Source of the DNA: Dicyema japonicum
Taxonomy: Eukaryota > Dicyemida > Rhombozoa > Dicyemidae
Reading direction: 5' to 3'
Assembly: GCA_011109175.1 (NCBI GenBank)
Contig: RDEW01000003.1
Coordinates: 2,164,923 to 2,228,922, forward strand
DNA length: 64,000 nucleotides
The notes under the pieces: generated by a model
What the model was told of the DNA's origin: nothing
Databases searched by the model: none
Seen by the model: only the letters and a program-made list of their open reading frames with translations
Shown: positions 23,400-36,200 of the stretch, piece by piece
Numbering within the stretch: the first letter of the stretch is position 1
How the letters are laid out: each line of letters begins with the position of its first letter
Position numbers and translations under genes: made by a program

Positions 23400-23830
23400 T
23401 TTCTGATTAGTGCGGTCATCCGGAACATTAAAAGATAAGTCTCTCCATACGTCCACGGCTTCCGATAGTGACATCCGTTTAGTCACGAATAAGAGCTAAG
23501 GACCGTATCCACCAAATTCTTTGAAGAACTGTATGAGGACAAATATGCATCCAATGCGGTGTCCGAAGGTAGAGTAAACCCAATCCAACAAAACCAACAA
23601 GTAGAGATCCATGAAGCCATAGAAGAAGGTTGCTCAATATCGATATCATTTACTTAAGTGATATTAAAAAAAGATCTTTTGAGGCCCTATGACTTCACTC
23701 GTCTCGGCGACAACAATCTGCTTATAAAATCTGGTCAGAGGCTGTAGTATTTGATTATTTAAAGTTCTATAACTGCAAATTGGTGTATGCAGATGACATA
23801 TTGCGAATCAAATTTTTCCAGAGAGAATAG
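23400..23830 (+). mobile_element. LINE fragment inside repeat unit 1
   Basis: Plus-strand frames read VSTKFFEELYEDKYASNAVS (23510-23570), VEIHEAIEEG (23600-23630) and, after a gap, KLVYADDI with the RT box YADD (23780-23805). This looks like the endonuclease-RT linker and RT active site of a decayed LINE that was caught in the unit before triplication. The same pieces recur at 25690-26100 (YADT-like, mutated) and 27975-28390 (YADD retained). Confidence 0.6.
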
Positions 23831-24029
23831 AAAAACTATGATCCTGTCTGGCGTATCCCATAATCACGATATGAAAAAAAGTTGAAAATACAGAAGACCT
23901 TGACTACTTAAGAAAGAACAAAAAAGAGCTACTTGAAAAATGATAATTTACGAAATTATTATGAACGTGCTGGAAGTAATTAAAATAAAAAAACAAGAGA
24001 AATTTAATAGCAATTAAAGAACAGGAAGA

Positions 24030-25270
24030 TATTCCATTGGTCTTATCATATTTCGGCATTGAGAACAAATGTGATGACTCCGATGATTGTAAGTGTTAGA
24101 AAAGAGAACATAATTCCTATAATTATAAAATTTTTTGAATCATTAAAATTTGTATTTTTTCCATGAGTTTTTTTTTCAAAACACTCCGACTCTAAAATTC
24201 AGGAAAAATCAAACCTTTTCCAGTAAAATGTGAATTAAACTCACTTTGAAGAATTTGTGCCTTAAATGATGAAAACTCAGCATATATGTCATCAGAAAAT
24301 TTAGTAAGAGACAATTCGAAATTACAGGAATTTCCAACATCAATCAATTTACTCTTATTAGGACTCCAAGACCCATTATAGATTTCATAGATGACTATCT
24401 GAATATTGGAGATATAATATTTGTTTTGAGACAAAATAAATGTAAAAAGTATCTCTAAAAAACCCCTTAAGAGATAACTCAACACTATTATTATCAAAGT
24501 TAATCTTCGAATCCAGATTCGCGATAACTAATATCGAATCATCAATCTAATATTAAAATATACAATTTACTATTTCAACATTGTGATTATGAAAACATGT
24601 GATTCTAAAATTTCCACTTAATATTCCTTTCAGAGGATTTTCCGCAATAAAATACCAATATCGAACATTTGGATCGTTAGATGGATCACAGTCATGTGCT
24701 GAATTAAATTATGTCAAACCTTTTTTAATAAAATATGGATATGATAGTTTAGTGTAGTATTCTATCACCAAAGAATATAATGTGAGAGTATAACCATTCT
24801 CAAAACTTACTGACATATATTTGCATCTGTAATAATCTCCATGTCTAATATTTGTAAGATTTGTTGTATTTGTGTAGGTTTTATTATCTTTGAGTGTTAA
24901 CTATTAAATACTAGAATTTAATTCTATTTTTATTGAGATGTTGTAAAATTTGTCTGAGAATTCAATAAAAAATTTGTAGATCAAGTTATTTGTTTTGATT
25001 GTAATTGCATTTCATAATAAGAGAAGTCAGAAATAGTTTCAATTGAATAATTGTTTGTCTACGATTAATATTTAAAATACATTTGTATGTGTACTTTTCA
25101 ATAAACTTTTTACATATACTGACATTCGATGTTCAAATTCAAATTCGTGATTGAGGACAAAAATATTAACAACAACATAATATGTAAAATGAACACGTCG
25201 ATGTGTATAATTTAGGTCACTTTTTATATTAATGAATTTATTTCTAATAATTTCAAACAAATGATATTTA
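24030..25270 (-). pseudogene. putative type I membrane protein gene, copy 1
   Basis: Not recognised. Exons on the minus strand, joined by GT-AG introns of 21-24 nt: THRRVHFTYYVVVNIFVLNH; TNNYSIETISDFSYYEMQ; NNLIYKFFIEFSDKFYNIS; GDYYRCKYMSVSFENGYTL; HDCDPSNDPNVRYWYFIAE with GNFRITCF; YNGSWSPNKSKLIDVGNSC with CNFELSLTKFSDDIYAEF; then ESECFEKKTHGKN. The end is a hydrophobic helix FIIIGIMFSFLTLTIIGVI and a very short cytosolic tail. Paired cysteines and several N-glycosylation sequons suggest a lumenal or extracellular domain anchored by one C-terminal helix. An extra T in GGGGTTTTTT (about 24465) breaks the frame in this copy, and another break after YYEMQ is shared by all copies. A start codon is not settled. 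Confidence 0.5.
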
Positions 25271-26319
25271 TTTTAAATTTATAATTATATTTATTTTCAT
25301 GAATTCATTAATACTGCAATGTTAACCGTCTTTAAGAATTTCATGGTACTTTATCGTAATCCACCATAAGTCCTTCTGTTTTGTCGGAATCTTTAATGAT
25401 CGAAGGAAAACTTAATCAGGGATTTTCGTAAAATATCAAAATAACTATTTTATTACACAATCGAATAAATTCTTGTTGTCAATTGAGTTAATGTGTCTTT
25501 AATTCTGAGTCTTCCAAGTGGGATCTTGAGAGTTCTAGTGACTCTAAATGTTTTTTAATCGTACCTCGAAACATATAGTCGAATAAAGTCTATTTGGATA
25601 ACAAGATTTCTCATTCGACAACAAAAATTGTTATTGCTTTTTGAAAAGAAGAACTCGTTTTCAAATCACGCCTTAAATACGATTTCTGATTAGTGCGGTC
25701 ATCCGGAACATTAAAAGATAAGTCTCTCCATACGTCCACGGCTTCCGATAGTGACATCCGTTTAGTCACGAATAAGAGCTAAGGACCGTATCCACCAAAT
25801 TCTTTGAAGAACTGTATGAGGACAAATATGCATCCAATGCGGTGTCCGAAGGTAGAGTAAACCCAATCCAACAAAACCAACAAGTAGAGATCCATGAAGC
25901 CATAGAAGAAGGTTGCTCAATATCGATCTCATTGACCTAAGCGATCTTAAAAAAAGATTTTTTGAGGCCCTATGACTTCACTCGTCTCGGCGACAACAAT
26001 CTGTCATAAAATCTGGTCAGAGGCTGTTGTATTTGATTATTTAAAGTTCTCTAACTGCAAATTGGTGTATGCAGATACCATATTGCGAATCATATTTTTC
26101 CAGAGAGAATAGATAAACTATGATCCTGTCTGAGTATCCCATAATCACGATATCGGGAAAAAAAGTTGAAAATGCAGAAGACCTTGAATGCTTAAGAGAA
26201 AAACAAAAAAGAGCTACTTGAAAAAAGAATTCACGTAATTATTATGAACGTGCTTGAAGAATTTAAAATAAAAAAAACAACGAGAAATTTAATAGCAGTT
26301 AAAGAACAAGAAGATATTC

Positions 26320-27560
26320 CATTGGTCTTATCATATTTCGGCATTTAGTAACAAATGTGATGACTCCGATGATTGTAAGTGTTAGAAAAGAGAACATAAT
26401 TCCTATAATTATAAAATTTTTTGAATCATTGGAATTTGTATTTTTTCCATGAGTTACTTTTTCAAAACACTCCGACTCTAAAATTCAGGAAAAATCAAAC
26501 CTTTTCCAGTAAATGGGAATTAAACTCACTTTGAAGAATTTGTGCCCTAAATGATGAAAACTCAGCATATATCTCATCAGAAAATTTAGTGAGAAACAAT
26601 TTGAAATTACAGGAATTTCCAACATCAATCAATTTGCTCTTATTAGGACTCCATGACCCATTATAGATTTTATTGATGACTATCTGAATATTGGAGATAT
26701 AATATTTGTTTTGAGACACAATAAATGTAAAAATTATTTCTAAAATCCCCTTAAGAGATAATTCAACACTATTGTTATCAAAATTAATCTTCGAATCCTG
26801 ATTTTCGTAACTAATAAGAAATCATCAATCTAATATTAAAATATACAATTTACTATTTCAACAGTGTGATCATAAAAACGTGTGATTCTAAAATTTCCAC
26901 TTAATATTCCTTTCAGAGGATTTTCCGCAATAAAATACCAATATCGAACATTTGGATCGTTAGATAAATCACAGTCATGTGCTGAATTAAATTATGTCAA
27001 ACCTTTTCCAATTAAATATGGAAATGATTGGTTAGTGTAGTATTTATACCAAAGAATATAATGTGAGAGTATACCATTCCCTAAACTTACGGACATATAT
27101 CCGCATCTGTAATAATCTCCATGTTTAATATTTGTAAGATTTGTTGTATTTGTGTAGGTTTTATTATCTTTGAGTGTTAACTATTAAATACTAGAATTTA
27201 ATTCTATTTTTATTGAAATGTTGTAAAATTCCTCTGATAATTCAACAAAAAATTGGTAGATCAAGTTATTTGTTTTGATTGTAATTGCATTTCATCATAA
27301 GAATGGTAGGAAATAATTTCAATTGAATAATCGTTTGTCTACCATTATTATTTAAAAATACATTTGTGTGTGTACTTTTCAATAAACTTTTTCCATTTAC
27401 TAACATATGATGTTTAAAGTTAAATTCGTGATTGAGAACAAAAACATTAACAACAACATAATATGTCAAATGAACACGTCGATGTGTATAATTTAGGTCA
27501 CTTTTATATTAATGAATTTATTTCTAATAATTTCAAACAAATGATATTTATTTTAAATTT
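26320..27560 (-). pseudogene. putative type I membrane protein gene, copy 2
   Basis: Same exon order as copy 1. This copy has no frameshift in the penultimate exon: SVELSLKGILEIIFTF runs on into VSQNKYYISNIQIVI and YNGSWSPNKSKLIDVGNSC. The YYRCGYMSV exon has one- and two-base losses that cancel each other, leaving the frame open but changing about ten residues. The shared break after EMQLQSKQ remains. It is the best preserved of the three. Confidence 0.5.
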
Positions 27561-28599
27561 ATAATTATATTTATTTTCATGAATTCATTAATACTGCAAT
27601 GTTAACCGTCTTTAAGAATTTCATGGTATTTTATCGTAATCCACCATAAGTCCTTCTGTTTTGTCGGAATCTTTAATGATCGAAGGAAAACTTAATCAGG
27701 GATTTTCGTAAAATATCAAAAAACTATTTTATTACACAATCGAATAAATTCTTGTTGTCAATTGAGTTAATGTGTCTTTAATTCTGAGTCTTCCAAGTGG
27801 GATCTTGAGAGATCTTGAGAGTTCTAGTGACTCTAAATGTTTTTTAATCGTACCTCGAAACATATAGTCGAATAAAGTCTATTTGGATAACAAGATTTCT
27901 CATTCGACAACAAAAATTGTTATTGCTTTTTGAAAAGAAGAACTCGTTTTCAAATCACGCCTTAAATACGATTTCTGATTAGTGCGGTCATCCGGAACAT
28001 TAAAAGATAAGTCTCTCCATACGTCCACGGCTTCCGATAGTGACATCCGTTTAGTCACGAATAAGAGCTAAGGACCGTATCCACCAAATTCTTTGAAGAA
28101 ACTGTATGAGGACAAATATGCATCCAATGCGGTGTCCGAAGGTAGAGTAAACCCAATCCAACAAACCAACAAGTAGAGATCCATGAAGCCATAGAAGAAG
28201 GTTGCTCAAATCGATATCATTTACCTAAGTGATATTAAAAAAAGATCTTTTGAGGCCATATGACTTCACTCGTCTCGGCTACAACAATCTGCTATTAAAA
28301 TCTGGTCAGAGGCTGTAGTATTTGATTATTTAAAGTTCTATAACTGCAAATTGGTGTATGCAGATGACATATTGCGCATCAAATTTTTCCTGAGAGAATA
28401 GAAAAACTATGATCCTGTCTGAAAGTATCCCATAATCACGATATGAGAAAAAAGTTGAAAATACAGAAAACCTTGACTACTTAAGAAAGAATGCAAAAAA
28501 GAGCTACTTGAAAAAGATATTTTACGAAATTATTATGAACGTGCTGGGAGTAATTAAAATAAAAAAAACAAGGAGAAATTAATAGCAATTAAAGAACAG

Positions 28600-29850
28600 G
28601 AAGATATTCCATTTGTCTTCTCATATTTCGGCATTTAGAAACAAATGTGATGACTCCAATGATTGTAAGTGTTAGAAAAGAGAACATAACTCCTATAATT
28701 ATAAAATTTTTTGAATCATTGAATTTGTATTTTTTCCATGAGTTTTTTTTTCAAAACACTCCGACTCTAAAATTCAGGAAAAATCAAACCTTTTCCAGTA
28801 AAATGGGAATTAAACTCACTTTGAAGAATTTGTGCCTTGAATGATGAAAACTCAGCATATATGTCATCAGAAAATTTAGTGAGAGACAATTTGAAATTAC
28901 AGGAATTTCCAACATCAATCAATTTACTCTTATTAGGACTCCAAGACCCATTATAGATTTCATTGATGACTATCTGAATATTGGAGATATAATATTTGTT
29001 TTGAGACAAAATAAATGTAAAAAGTATCTCGAAAAACCCCTTAAGAGATAACTCAACACTATTGTTATCAAAGTTAATCTTCGAATCCAGATTCGCGAAA
29101 CTAATATCGAATCATCAATCTAATATTAAAATATACAATTTACTATTTCAACATTGTGATTATGAAAACGTGTGATTCTAAAATTTCCACTTAATATTCC
29201 TTTCAGAGATTTTCCGCAATAAAATACCAATATCGAACATTTGGATCGTTAGATGGATCACAGTCATGTGCTGAATTAAATTATGTCAAACCTTTTTTAA
29301 TAAAATATGGATATGATAGTTTAGTGTAGTATTCTATCACCAAAGAATATAATGTGAGAGTATACCATTCTCAAAATTTACGGACATATATCCGCATCTG
29401 TAATAATCTCCATGTTTAATATTTGGAAGATTTGTTGTATTTGTGTAGGTTTTATTATCTTTGAGTGTTAACTATTAAATACTAGAATTTAATTCTATTT
29501 TTATTGAGATGTTGTAAAATTTGTCTGAGAATTCAATAAAAAATTGGTAGATCAAGTACTTTGTTTCGATTGTAATTGCATTTCATCATAAGAGTAGTCA
29601 GAAATAGTTTCAATTGAATAATTGTTTGTCTACCATTATTATTTATAAAATACATTTGTAAGTGTACTTTTTAATAAACTTTTTACATATACTGATATTC
29701 GATTTTCAAAGTTGAAATTCATGATTGAGGACAAAAATATTAACAACAACATAATATGTAATATGAACACGTCGATGTGTATAATTTAGGTCACTTTTTA
29801 TATTAATGAATTTATTTCTAATAATTTCAAACAAATGATATTTATTTTAA
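28600..29850 (-). pseudogene. putative type I membrane protein gene, copy 3
   Basis: Same exon order as copies 1 and 2. It keeps the open penultimate exon (LSLKGFFEILFTFILSQNK). It has a one-base insertion in the first recognised exon (LNHEF then a shifted frame, near 29715) and an uncompensated one-base loss in the YYRCKY exon (near 29370). The lesions therefore differ from those of copy 1. Confidence 0.5.
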
Positions 29851-30223
29851 ATTTATAATTATATTTATTTTCATGAATTCATTAATACTGTAATGTTAAC
29901 CGTCTTTAAGAATTTCATGGCATTTTATCGTAATCCACCATTAGTCCTTCTGTTTTGTCGGAATCTTTAATGACCGAAGGAATACTTAATCAGCGATTTT
30001 CGTAAAATATCAAAAAACTATTTTATTACACAATCGAATAAATTCTTGTTGTCAATTGAGTTTATGTGTCTTTAATTCTGAGTCTTCCAAGCGGGATCTT
30101 GAGAGATCTTGAGAGTTCTAGTGACTCTAAATGTTTTTTAATCGTACCTCGTAACATATAGTTGAATAAAGTCTATTTGGTTAACAAGATTTCTCATTCG
30201 ACAACAAAAATTGTTATTGCTTT

Positions 30224-30420
30224 TTGAAAAGGAAACAATGTTTGAAAAACGAACTACGTCGATGTCCTGATCCCCATGACCGTATACTCATGGAGCTAGA
30301 AATTATGATGATCACGCAAGAAATACGCAGATTAGAAAAAGTTAAGAAGAATAATTTTTTGAATAGCTCAGTGGAGCGAATTGTATCGAAAGAAACCCAA
30401 ACTTTTTGGAAATAATAAAT
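30224..30420 (+). other. unidentified exon-like ORF at array edge
   Basis: The frame reads NELRRCPDPHDRILMELEIM, then TQEIRRLEKVKKNNFLNSS, and ends at a stop near 30415. It is charged and helix-like, possibly a coiled coil. It begins where the third repeat unit ends, so it marks the original flank. It could be an exon of a host gene; I recognise no family. Confidence 0.3.
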
Positions 30421-30459
30421 AACCGGACGTAAATCCAGAAAAGAAATTCAAATGTTGCA

Positions 30460-31245
30460 ATGTCATGGTAGCCATTGAGATGCGCTCTCGAAGCCATCCA
30501 GTTTCACGTAGATCCTTGGTGACCCTTCGGACATCGAGGTTACTTATGAAAAGACATTTTCAGGGCTTCCTTCAAGGATGCAATCGTCCAGGTACCATAA
30601 ATTGAGGGGAGTAGAAATATCTTGCACAATACGACCACCAATAAAAAAAAAGGGGACCAAATGAGTCACCTGCTATACTCCCTTCTTGGAAGGAATGATT
30701 TCACTTTCTAAAACGAGAGGTGAGGATTCCAATATGATAGGTGGACAAAAAGATGATATTTTTTTGGCGTTTTTTTAAAGCAAACATCAAGGATGATATC
30801 TTTTCTGACCGAGTTGAAAGCGTTCACAGATCAAATTTGAAAAGGACGTTTTCCTCAACTTCAATGATAGCCTTACGAACTCTCTAACCGTTTGGACCTC
30901 AGCTTGCATTCGCCTTTGACTCCCACATCAGCTATAATGGACAAAAGTCGGCTGAATACTCACAATTACCCACAAGATATCTTTTCAAAAAGTCAACCGA
31001 AAACGTTACAGAGTGTAATAGAACGAATTCCGCTGTCTTTCACCCCAGCACAGTTAAATTTGCAGAAAATAGTAGTTTGCGACCAAAATCAGAGATAGTC
31101 TCAGAAAGCAACGCCTTCACAAGATCCAGAATTCTTCCGGATAAAAGTATATCAGACTGACCAACAGATTGGATGTCCGGGCTTAAGTCCATCAACTCCA
31201 CCACTACTGCCACTTCAGAGTGATCGGAGGGGAACGACATGTGGG
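30460..31245 (-). mobile_element. LINE family A, RT fragment (composite copy 1)
   Basis: On the minus strand this holds, from 31240, MSFPSDHSEVAVVVELMDLS, ILLSGRILDLVKALLSETIS, the GIRSIT... segment, an NAFNSV-like RT motif A and finally the WYLDD box region near 30590. The segment 30537-31245 matches 62960-63670 in inverted orientation. Its last part, 30467-30530, also matches 22960-23020. Confidence 0.7.
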
Positions 31246-31339
31246 TTTACAAAGATCCTCTGGCATAGTAGGTGCTTTTCCTCCAGGAGAGAAATTGTCT
31301 CAGGATACCAATTCATTGGCTAGAATCGGTAAAAACCGG

Positions 31340-32225
31340 CTCGAATTGTCTCAGGATAATGGAAAACCGGCTCGTGTCTCAGGATAATGGAAAACCGGCT
31401 CGTGGTGAATGCAGAGAAGTCGTCTACGTCACTATTTACCTCTGACAAAAGATTGGGAAGGAAGACAGTCAGCTTGAAAGTAAACAAGGTCGGCATCCCT
31501 TTCCACAGATGTCAAAGGATCTTGGGTGTGACAATTGATATGCATCTCTGTTTAACACCTCACGTAGAAAACATTCTATTGAAATGCGAGAAACTGAACG
31601 TATTGAAAAGTTTATTGGGAATATGGAAGAGTGGTGCTCACCCAGTCTTGATGAACGTATACAAACAATACATCGAGCCATGTTTCTCATATGCATGCGC
31701 CTCGTGGGGACTGTCCATATCTTGGACAAATATGAATACTATATTGGCCGTGTGGTGTTATGTGGCTATTTTGTCCAAAATTATTTTCCTTTTGATAGCG
31801 TCAATGGATCCACCCTACTGAAGAGACGCCCAATGCCTGGCCGGCATCAAGAGGATCTAACCATTCTTTCTCCGAGAGACAATGTCTTTACATGGAGAAA
31901 AGTTCTGGAACCTTGGAACGATTCAGGATTAAGGAGTTAGTTTGGTTACCCTTGGTCTTTGGAAATAATAATAATTTTAAATGAGGAAATGCAAAAAAGG
32001 GCTTACAGAGTAACGGAGCATTGGATTTGTGAAGATCACCGAACCGGACCTACGCCTATGGAGGCCCTTGTGAGACTAGACTCCAGATCACGTGAAAGTG
32101 GCCCTGAAAATTCAGTCAGCCGTCCAGTAAGTTCATGCGTGGACACGTGGGAAGAACACCAGGCAAAGATGAGGTCGCTGTTAGTAGTGAATCAGGATCA
32201 CGTGATAATTAGTTTGGTTTTACCG
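31340..32225 (+). mobile_element. LINE family B, RT thumb and 3' end (composite copy 1)
   Basis: The plus-strand frame from 31387 reads MENRLVVNAEKSSTSLFTSD, HRCQRILGVTIDMHLCLTPH, LLGIWKSGAHPVLMNVYKQY and IEPCFSYACASWGLSISW, a CR1/jockey-like RT thumb. An insert of unrelated DNA (about 31735-31975) interrupts it. The C-terminus resumes with EMQKRAYRVTEHWICEDHRT and HQAKMRSLLVV. CAGGATAATGGAAAACCGGC is directly repeated at 31353 and 31379, a small duplication at the junction with family A. Confidence 0.75.
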
Positions 32226-32259
32226 TGGTCTTGGGTTGTTAAATAAATTAAATATAAGA

Positions 32260-32560
32260 ACCTGGTTTGGGACGCTACAAGTGTTGATGCATACTCTCAG
32301 AAAAATTTTGGTCACTTCTCGGACCCAGGTCATGCTTCTAAGCAAGCCGAGGATAAGAAGGAAAGGAAGTACCGAAGCATTACTGAGGATCACTTATGTT
32401 GAGACGGCAATCTAATCCAAAGGGTCATCAAGGATCCACGTGAGACTAGATGGCTTCGAAAGCGTATCTCGATAGCTATAGTCAGAGGAAACAACGTGGC
32501 CATTCAAGCTCTCTAATTTCAACTTGCTAAGTTGAATGAGGAACTGTCTGACCCGTAATC
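32260..32560 (+). mobile_element. LINE family A, C-terminal fragment
   Basis: The plus-strand frame reads NLVWDATSVDAYSQKNFGHF, then KQAEDKKERKYRSITEDH, and after a break RKRISIAIVRGNNVAIQAL. These are the WDVT core, the K-rich helix and the C-terminal RGN motif of family A. No RT part is attached. Confidence 0.65.
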
Positions 32561-33159
32561 AGTTCGGATCTCCAAGAAAAGTTCTACGGTCACTTCCTAC
32601 TCTATCTCACTTCCGGGAGGAAAATCAGGTTTTGACCATTCACCAAACCTAACTATTTCCCTTCCTGAAGAGATTCTCAGGCTTGGGCCTGCTCACTTTG
32701 ATGTACCCAAGTAAGCCTCCAGCAATCACACCATGGGGTTTGAAGGCCGCCACCTTTACTGATTTGTTTATTATAAACAAAGAATATATGGCTTGTTATG
32801 CATCTACCCTTATCTCCATATATTGACTAGATTACATGTGTTCTTACTTTTTTAAACTTTTTGCAGCCTGATTCTACAACCAGGGCAAAATACCTCGAAG
32901 TGGGCATAGATGGTTTCTGGGATACCTTCCTGAGAGGTTTATAAATTTCAGAAAGTTTTAAACATGGATTATGGCAATGTTCAGTTCTAGTTATTTGTTT
33001 AACAGTTGATTTCATTCATAAAATCTGAGAACAAGACTGACAAATAAACACCTGTCATTCCTGATCACGGTCGGAGTGCTAATAAATTTTTGCTAAATAA
33101 TTTAGAATTCACGGATTTGGTGACTGTTCGTTTCTATACAGGTAATAAGGAATTGAAGG

Positions 33160-33255
33160 CAGAACGACCAAGTAAGGTAACATTGTAGTAATCGAACCCA
33201 CAGCTAAATCGACGCTAGTGACTAACCACTACACTACCTGATATTAAGCATTAAT
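33160..33255 (-). mobile_element. tRNA-derived SINE fragment
   Basis: On the minus strand, GTAGTGTAGTGGTTAGTCAC fits a pol III A box and GTGGGTTCGATTAC a B box. It lies within 30 bases of the stop codon of the DEPDC5 gene, so it sits in or next to that gene's 3' untranslated region. Confidence 0.5.
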
Positions 33256-33280
33256 GACAACAAGCCAAAATAACAATAAA

Positions 33281-36200
33281 TTATGTCACAAGGGAATTAC
33301 ACAGCGTTTCAAGTCTGTTATCCCCATCAGCAGAACAAAACTTTTCGAAGTCATTCAACAAATTCATAGTAAAACTCGTGATAACTCCTGAACCATAGAA
33401 CATTTGGCTGGATATGTGTAGAGCATTGACCTCATCACCATACATCAAATTCCAGGTCCAAATGAACCCAGGAACCTACAATTAAACATCACATCAACAT
33501 TCAAAGAAGGATGAACTGCCGTGTGATACACGTGCAACGTAGAAGGGTCATATATGGGTAACACCAGAACGTGCCCAGTAACATGAACATAGTAACACTT
33601 TGCATTCGTCCTGCTCGTGGGGGACTGGACAAAATCAACGACGCGGTAGAAGCCGTAGCTAAACTTAAAAGACGGTCTCACCCTTTGAGGATCTGATTCT
33701 GAACAGTCACCAAATCCGTGAATTCTAAACTCTTTAGCAATCTAACTCTGTTTGGAAATCAATTCAACGTTCAACGGAATGAAAATCGGAGCACGGAAAG
33801 GGTCGATGATCGACTTGTTCTTAAGGGGAAGGGATCCGATGGAATGGGGGTAAACTTGAATTTATTATCAGAACAGGCGTCACAACACATATTAATCTAG
33901 AATCAGTCAACTCCCACTATATTGTGAAGATAGTCCCCAGAGATAGAGACCCAGTCAAATTCGATGGAGAATATCGTGTTCTCCAACAAGAGGGAGTTCG
34001 CGGACAACCTAACAAACTGTATCAGCTTGGACTGGTCAGTAGAAGCGAAACAAATGAGAGAATCCTTCAGGGATATCTCCGAGGAAGATATTTGCTCATT
34101 TTCCGTCAAAATCTCAACCTGCATGGGATAGAACGAAAAATGGTTATATGTTGGGGAGTTCTTTTGTCCAAAAAGGCTAAAAAACGTGATAAATTAGTCA
34201 ACCTTGTTTTTAAATCGCTTTTAGAGCGGAGGTAGTACAAGTGGAAACCGTAAACAAAACGAGGGGCATTCCCCACATTCTCAATTGGTCTTATATCCCC
34301 GTTATTAAGAAGTTTCTGGAAGATAGAAATCGTTGTATTAAAAGTTATTTGAGCCTTTGGGGAACTGGTAAGCCAGACGACTGCATCATAGCCCGTGAAA
34401 CAGTCCAAGTGAGGTTCTTTCCCCATTAATGAGGAAGGAATGGAAAACAAGTCCTAAAACACCACCAAACAGCAACTTTGGTAATCTCATGACTTTGATG
34501 ATCTCCGAAACATTCTGGGACTGTCCATTAATGTTTTGGCACATTCTATGGAATATTACACAAACTGAACTTGCATGTATTTCCCTCGTGGTACTACTAA
34601 TGGAACACACCAAATAACCTTAATGTCCTGAAACTCTCCCGTGGAATCGAATCCAGTGAGGGATTTGAGGATCATCACTATAAGATTATTTTGTTTGGGG
34701 ATATTCGGAAAGTTGGGGGAAAAACGGCTGAAATATAAGTTATAGCTACCTCTTGTTGGTAAAATAGCACATTTCCGAGGGGATTATGGCGAACCTCGAT
34801 CTCCAATACCGATGCATCTAGCTTACTACCAATGTGGGTACTTGGCTAAACACTCCGCCCAAGGAAATGTCTCTTATATAGTTGTCCAGAAAATTCCAAT
34901 GAAAGTCTTCTTGGTAAGGAGTCGAAAAGTTAATGAACGTCTGCGTGAAGAAGGGGACGTCGAGGTGTCGGATATGTGATTTATACTCCACGGAGAACTG
35001 ATTTCCTTTAGGTCTAACAGAAAGGGGAACAAATTACTCTGTTTTGCAGATCATCACGTTGATGAAGTTCTCGTAACGACGAAGGTAGTGGAAAGTCAGC
35101 CCATCAGAGAGTCTATATTCGTCCTGAAGACTAAGTTAAAGAATACGTCAGAGGAGTTCTTTCTTAGATCAACAAAGTTCCCCTTTGAATCGGAGGGACT
35201 GTACCGCTTCTCCACCAATTGAAAGTCCTAAAATACACCAAACCTCCTAACCCGGGACATCCGCTGAATAGACAGTTCCTTCATGAGGAGCTGTGGGGAT
35301 TCATAGTAGTTAGAGACAGTGGCTGGGGGATTAAAATGGAGGAGAACCAATGGAAGCGAAATCGATCTCGTAGTTAATGTTCTTATAGTTTTCGAGGCAG
35401 ATGGGCCAGTAATCCGTCGTTGGGGGAAGCAGATGGGCCATGATGAAGCTTTCGAGAACCTCAGACTGAAATGTAATGGAAATAACATTGTCGTAACATT
35501 CCCTATGTTTTTACTAGAAAATTACATCTCCCTACAATTTTAAGACAGCATTACCCTGTTGTGTGCAATATCCCAGATGACATTTCAGGGACTCTGGTTT
35601 CCCCAGTATCTTCCATCTTTAAGTCAAATGACATAAACTACGGAAAACATCTGCTGATTGGAAAATCTTACAGAATGGTCTGTCCTGTCCACAATTTCTC
35701 TAGAGTCGTCTAAAATAGTTAATATGGTCTACAGAAGTAAAAAACATTCCTCCACCGCCAATTACTCGCATCCAATGGGTCAGACCTGTTCCTGACCACC
35801 TTTATTGGGTTTTCAGAGCATTTAAGATCAATGGCGTGCTCAGAAGTGAAGGAGGCCATGATTGTGTCGGGCAAATTGGACCTTCTGTTGGAAGAGGGGG
35901 ACGATTTTGGTAAATCTGCATACTGGGAGTTGCTGGTAGCTAGCAAATGATTCCAATCAGTACGGGAGAGGTGGTAGTTCTCAAATGACAAAGTTATGGG
36001 AAAAGAAGATGTCACAGGACTCTTCCTTTGCGCACTTTGGCTGACAGTGTAATTAGAAGAAGTGTCAATCTGGGTCATTGCAGAGCGGATAAAATACTCC
36101 AAAAGTCCTAAAATATCCTAAATTCCTACTTATTTGCTGATTTTCATTAATTGGGTGCTATAATTAGTAAATTAACAAAACCAGCATGTTTTGGACGGAA

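Larger units (their letters stand above)
23367..30231. repeat. three-copy tandem array, unit about 2.29 kb
   Basis: Units start at AGAACTCGTTTTCAAATCAC: 23367, 25650 and 27939, giving lengths of 2283, 2289 and about 2293. The array ends at 30231, where GCTTTTTGAAAAG runs into unrelated sequence instead of AAGAACTCG. The copies are close to one another throughout, differing by scattered substitutions and small indels. Each unit contains a plus-strand LINE scrap (about the first 500 bases) and a minus-strand membrane-protein gene. A local GAGATCTTGAGA duplication marks units 2 and 3 but not unit 1. Confidence 0.93.

Noticed and set aside
23780-23805. Active retrotransposon in the tandem array (YADD)
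   Set aside because: Only short RT scraps remain, in broken frames, and one of three copies has lost the motif.
26490-29010. ATP6AP1 (Ac45) or LAMP identity for the tandem membrane protein
   Set aside because: Shape is similar (lumenal domain, one C-terminal helix), but the conserved motifs of those families are not visible.
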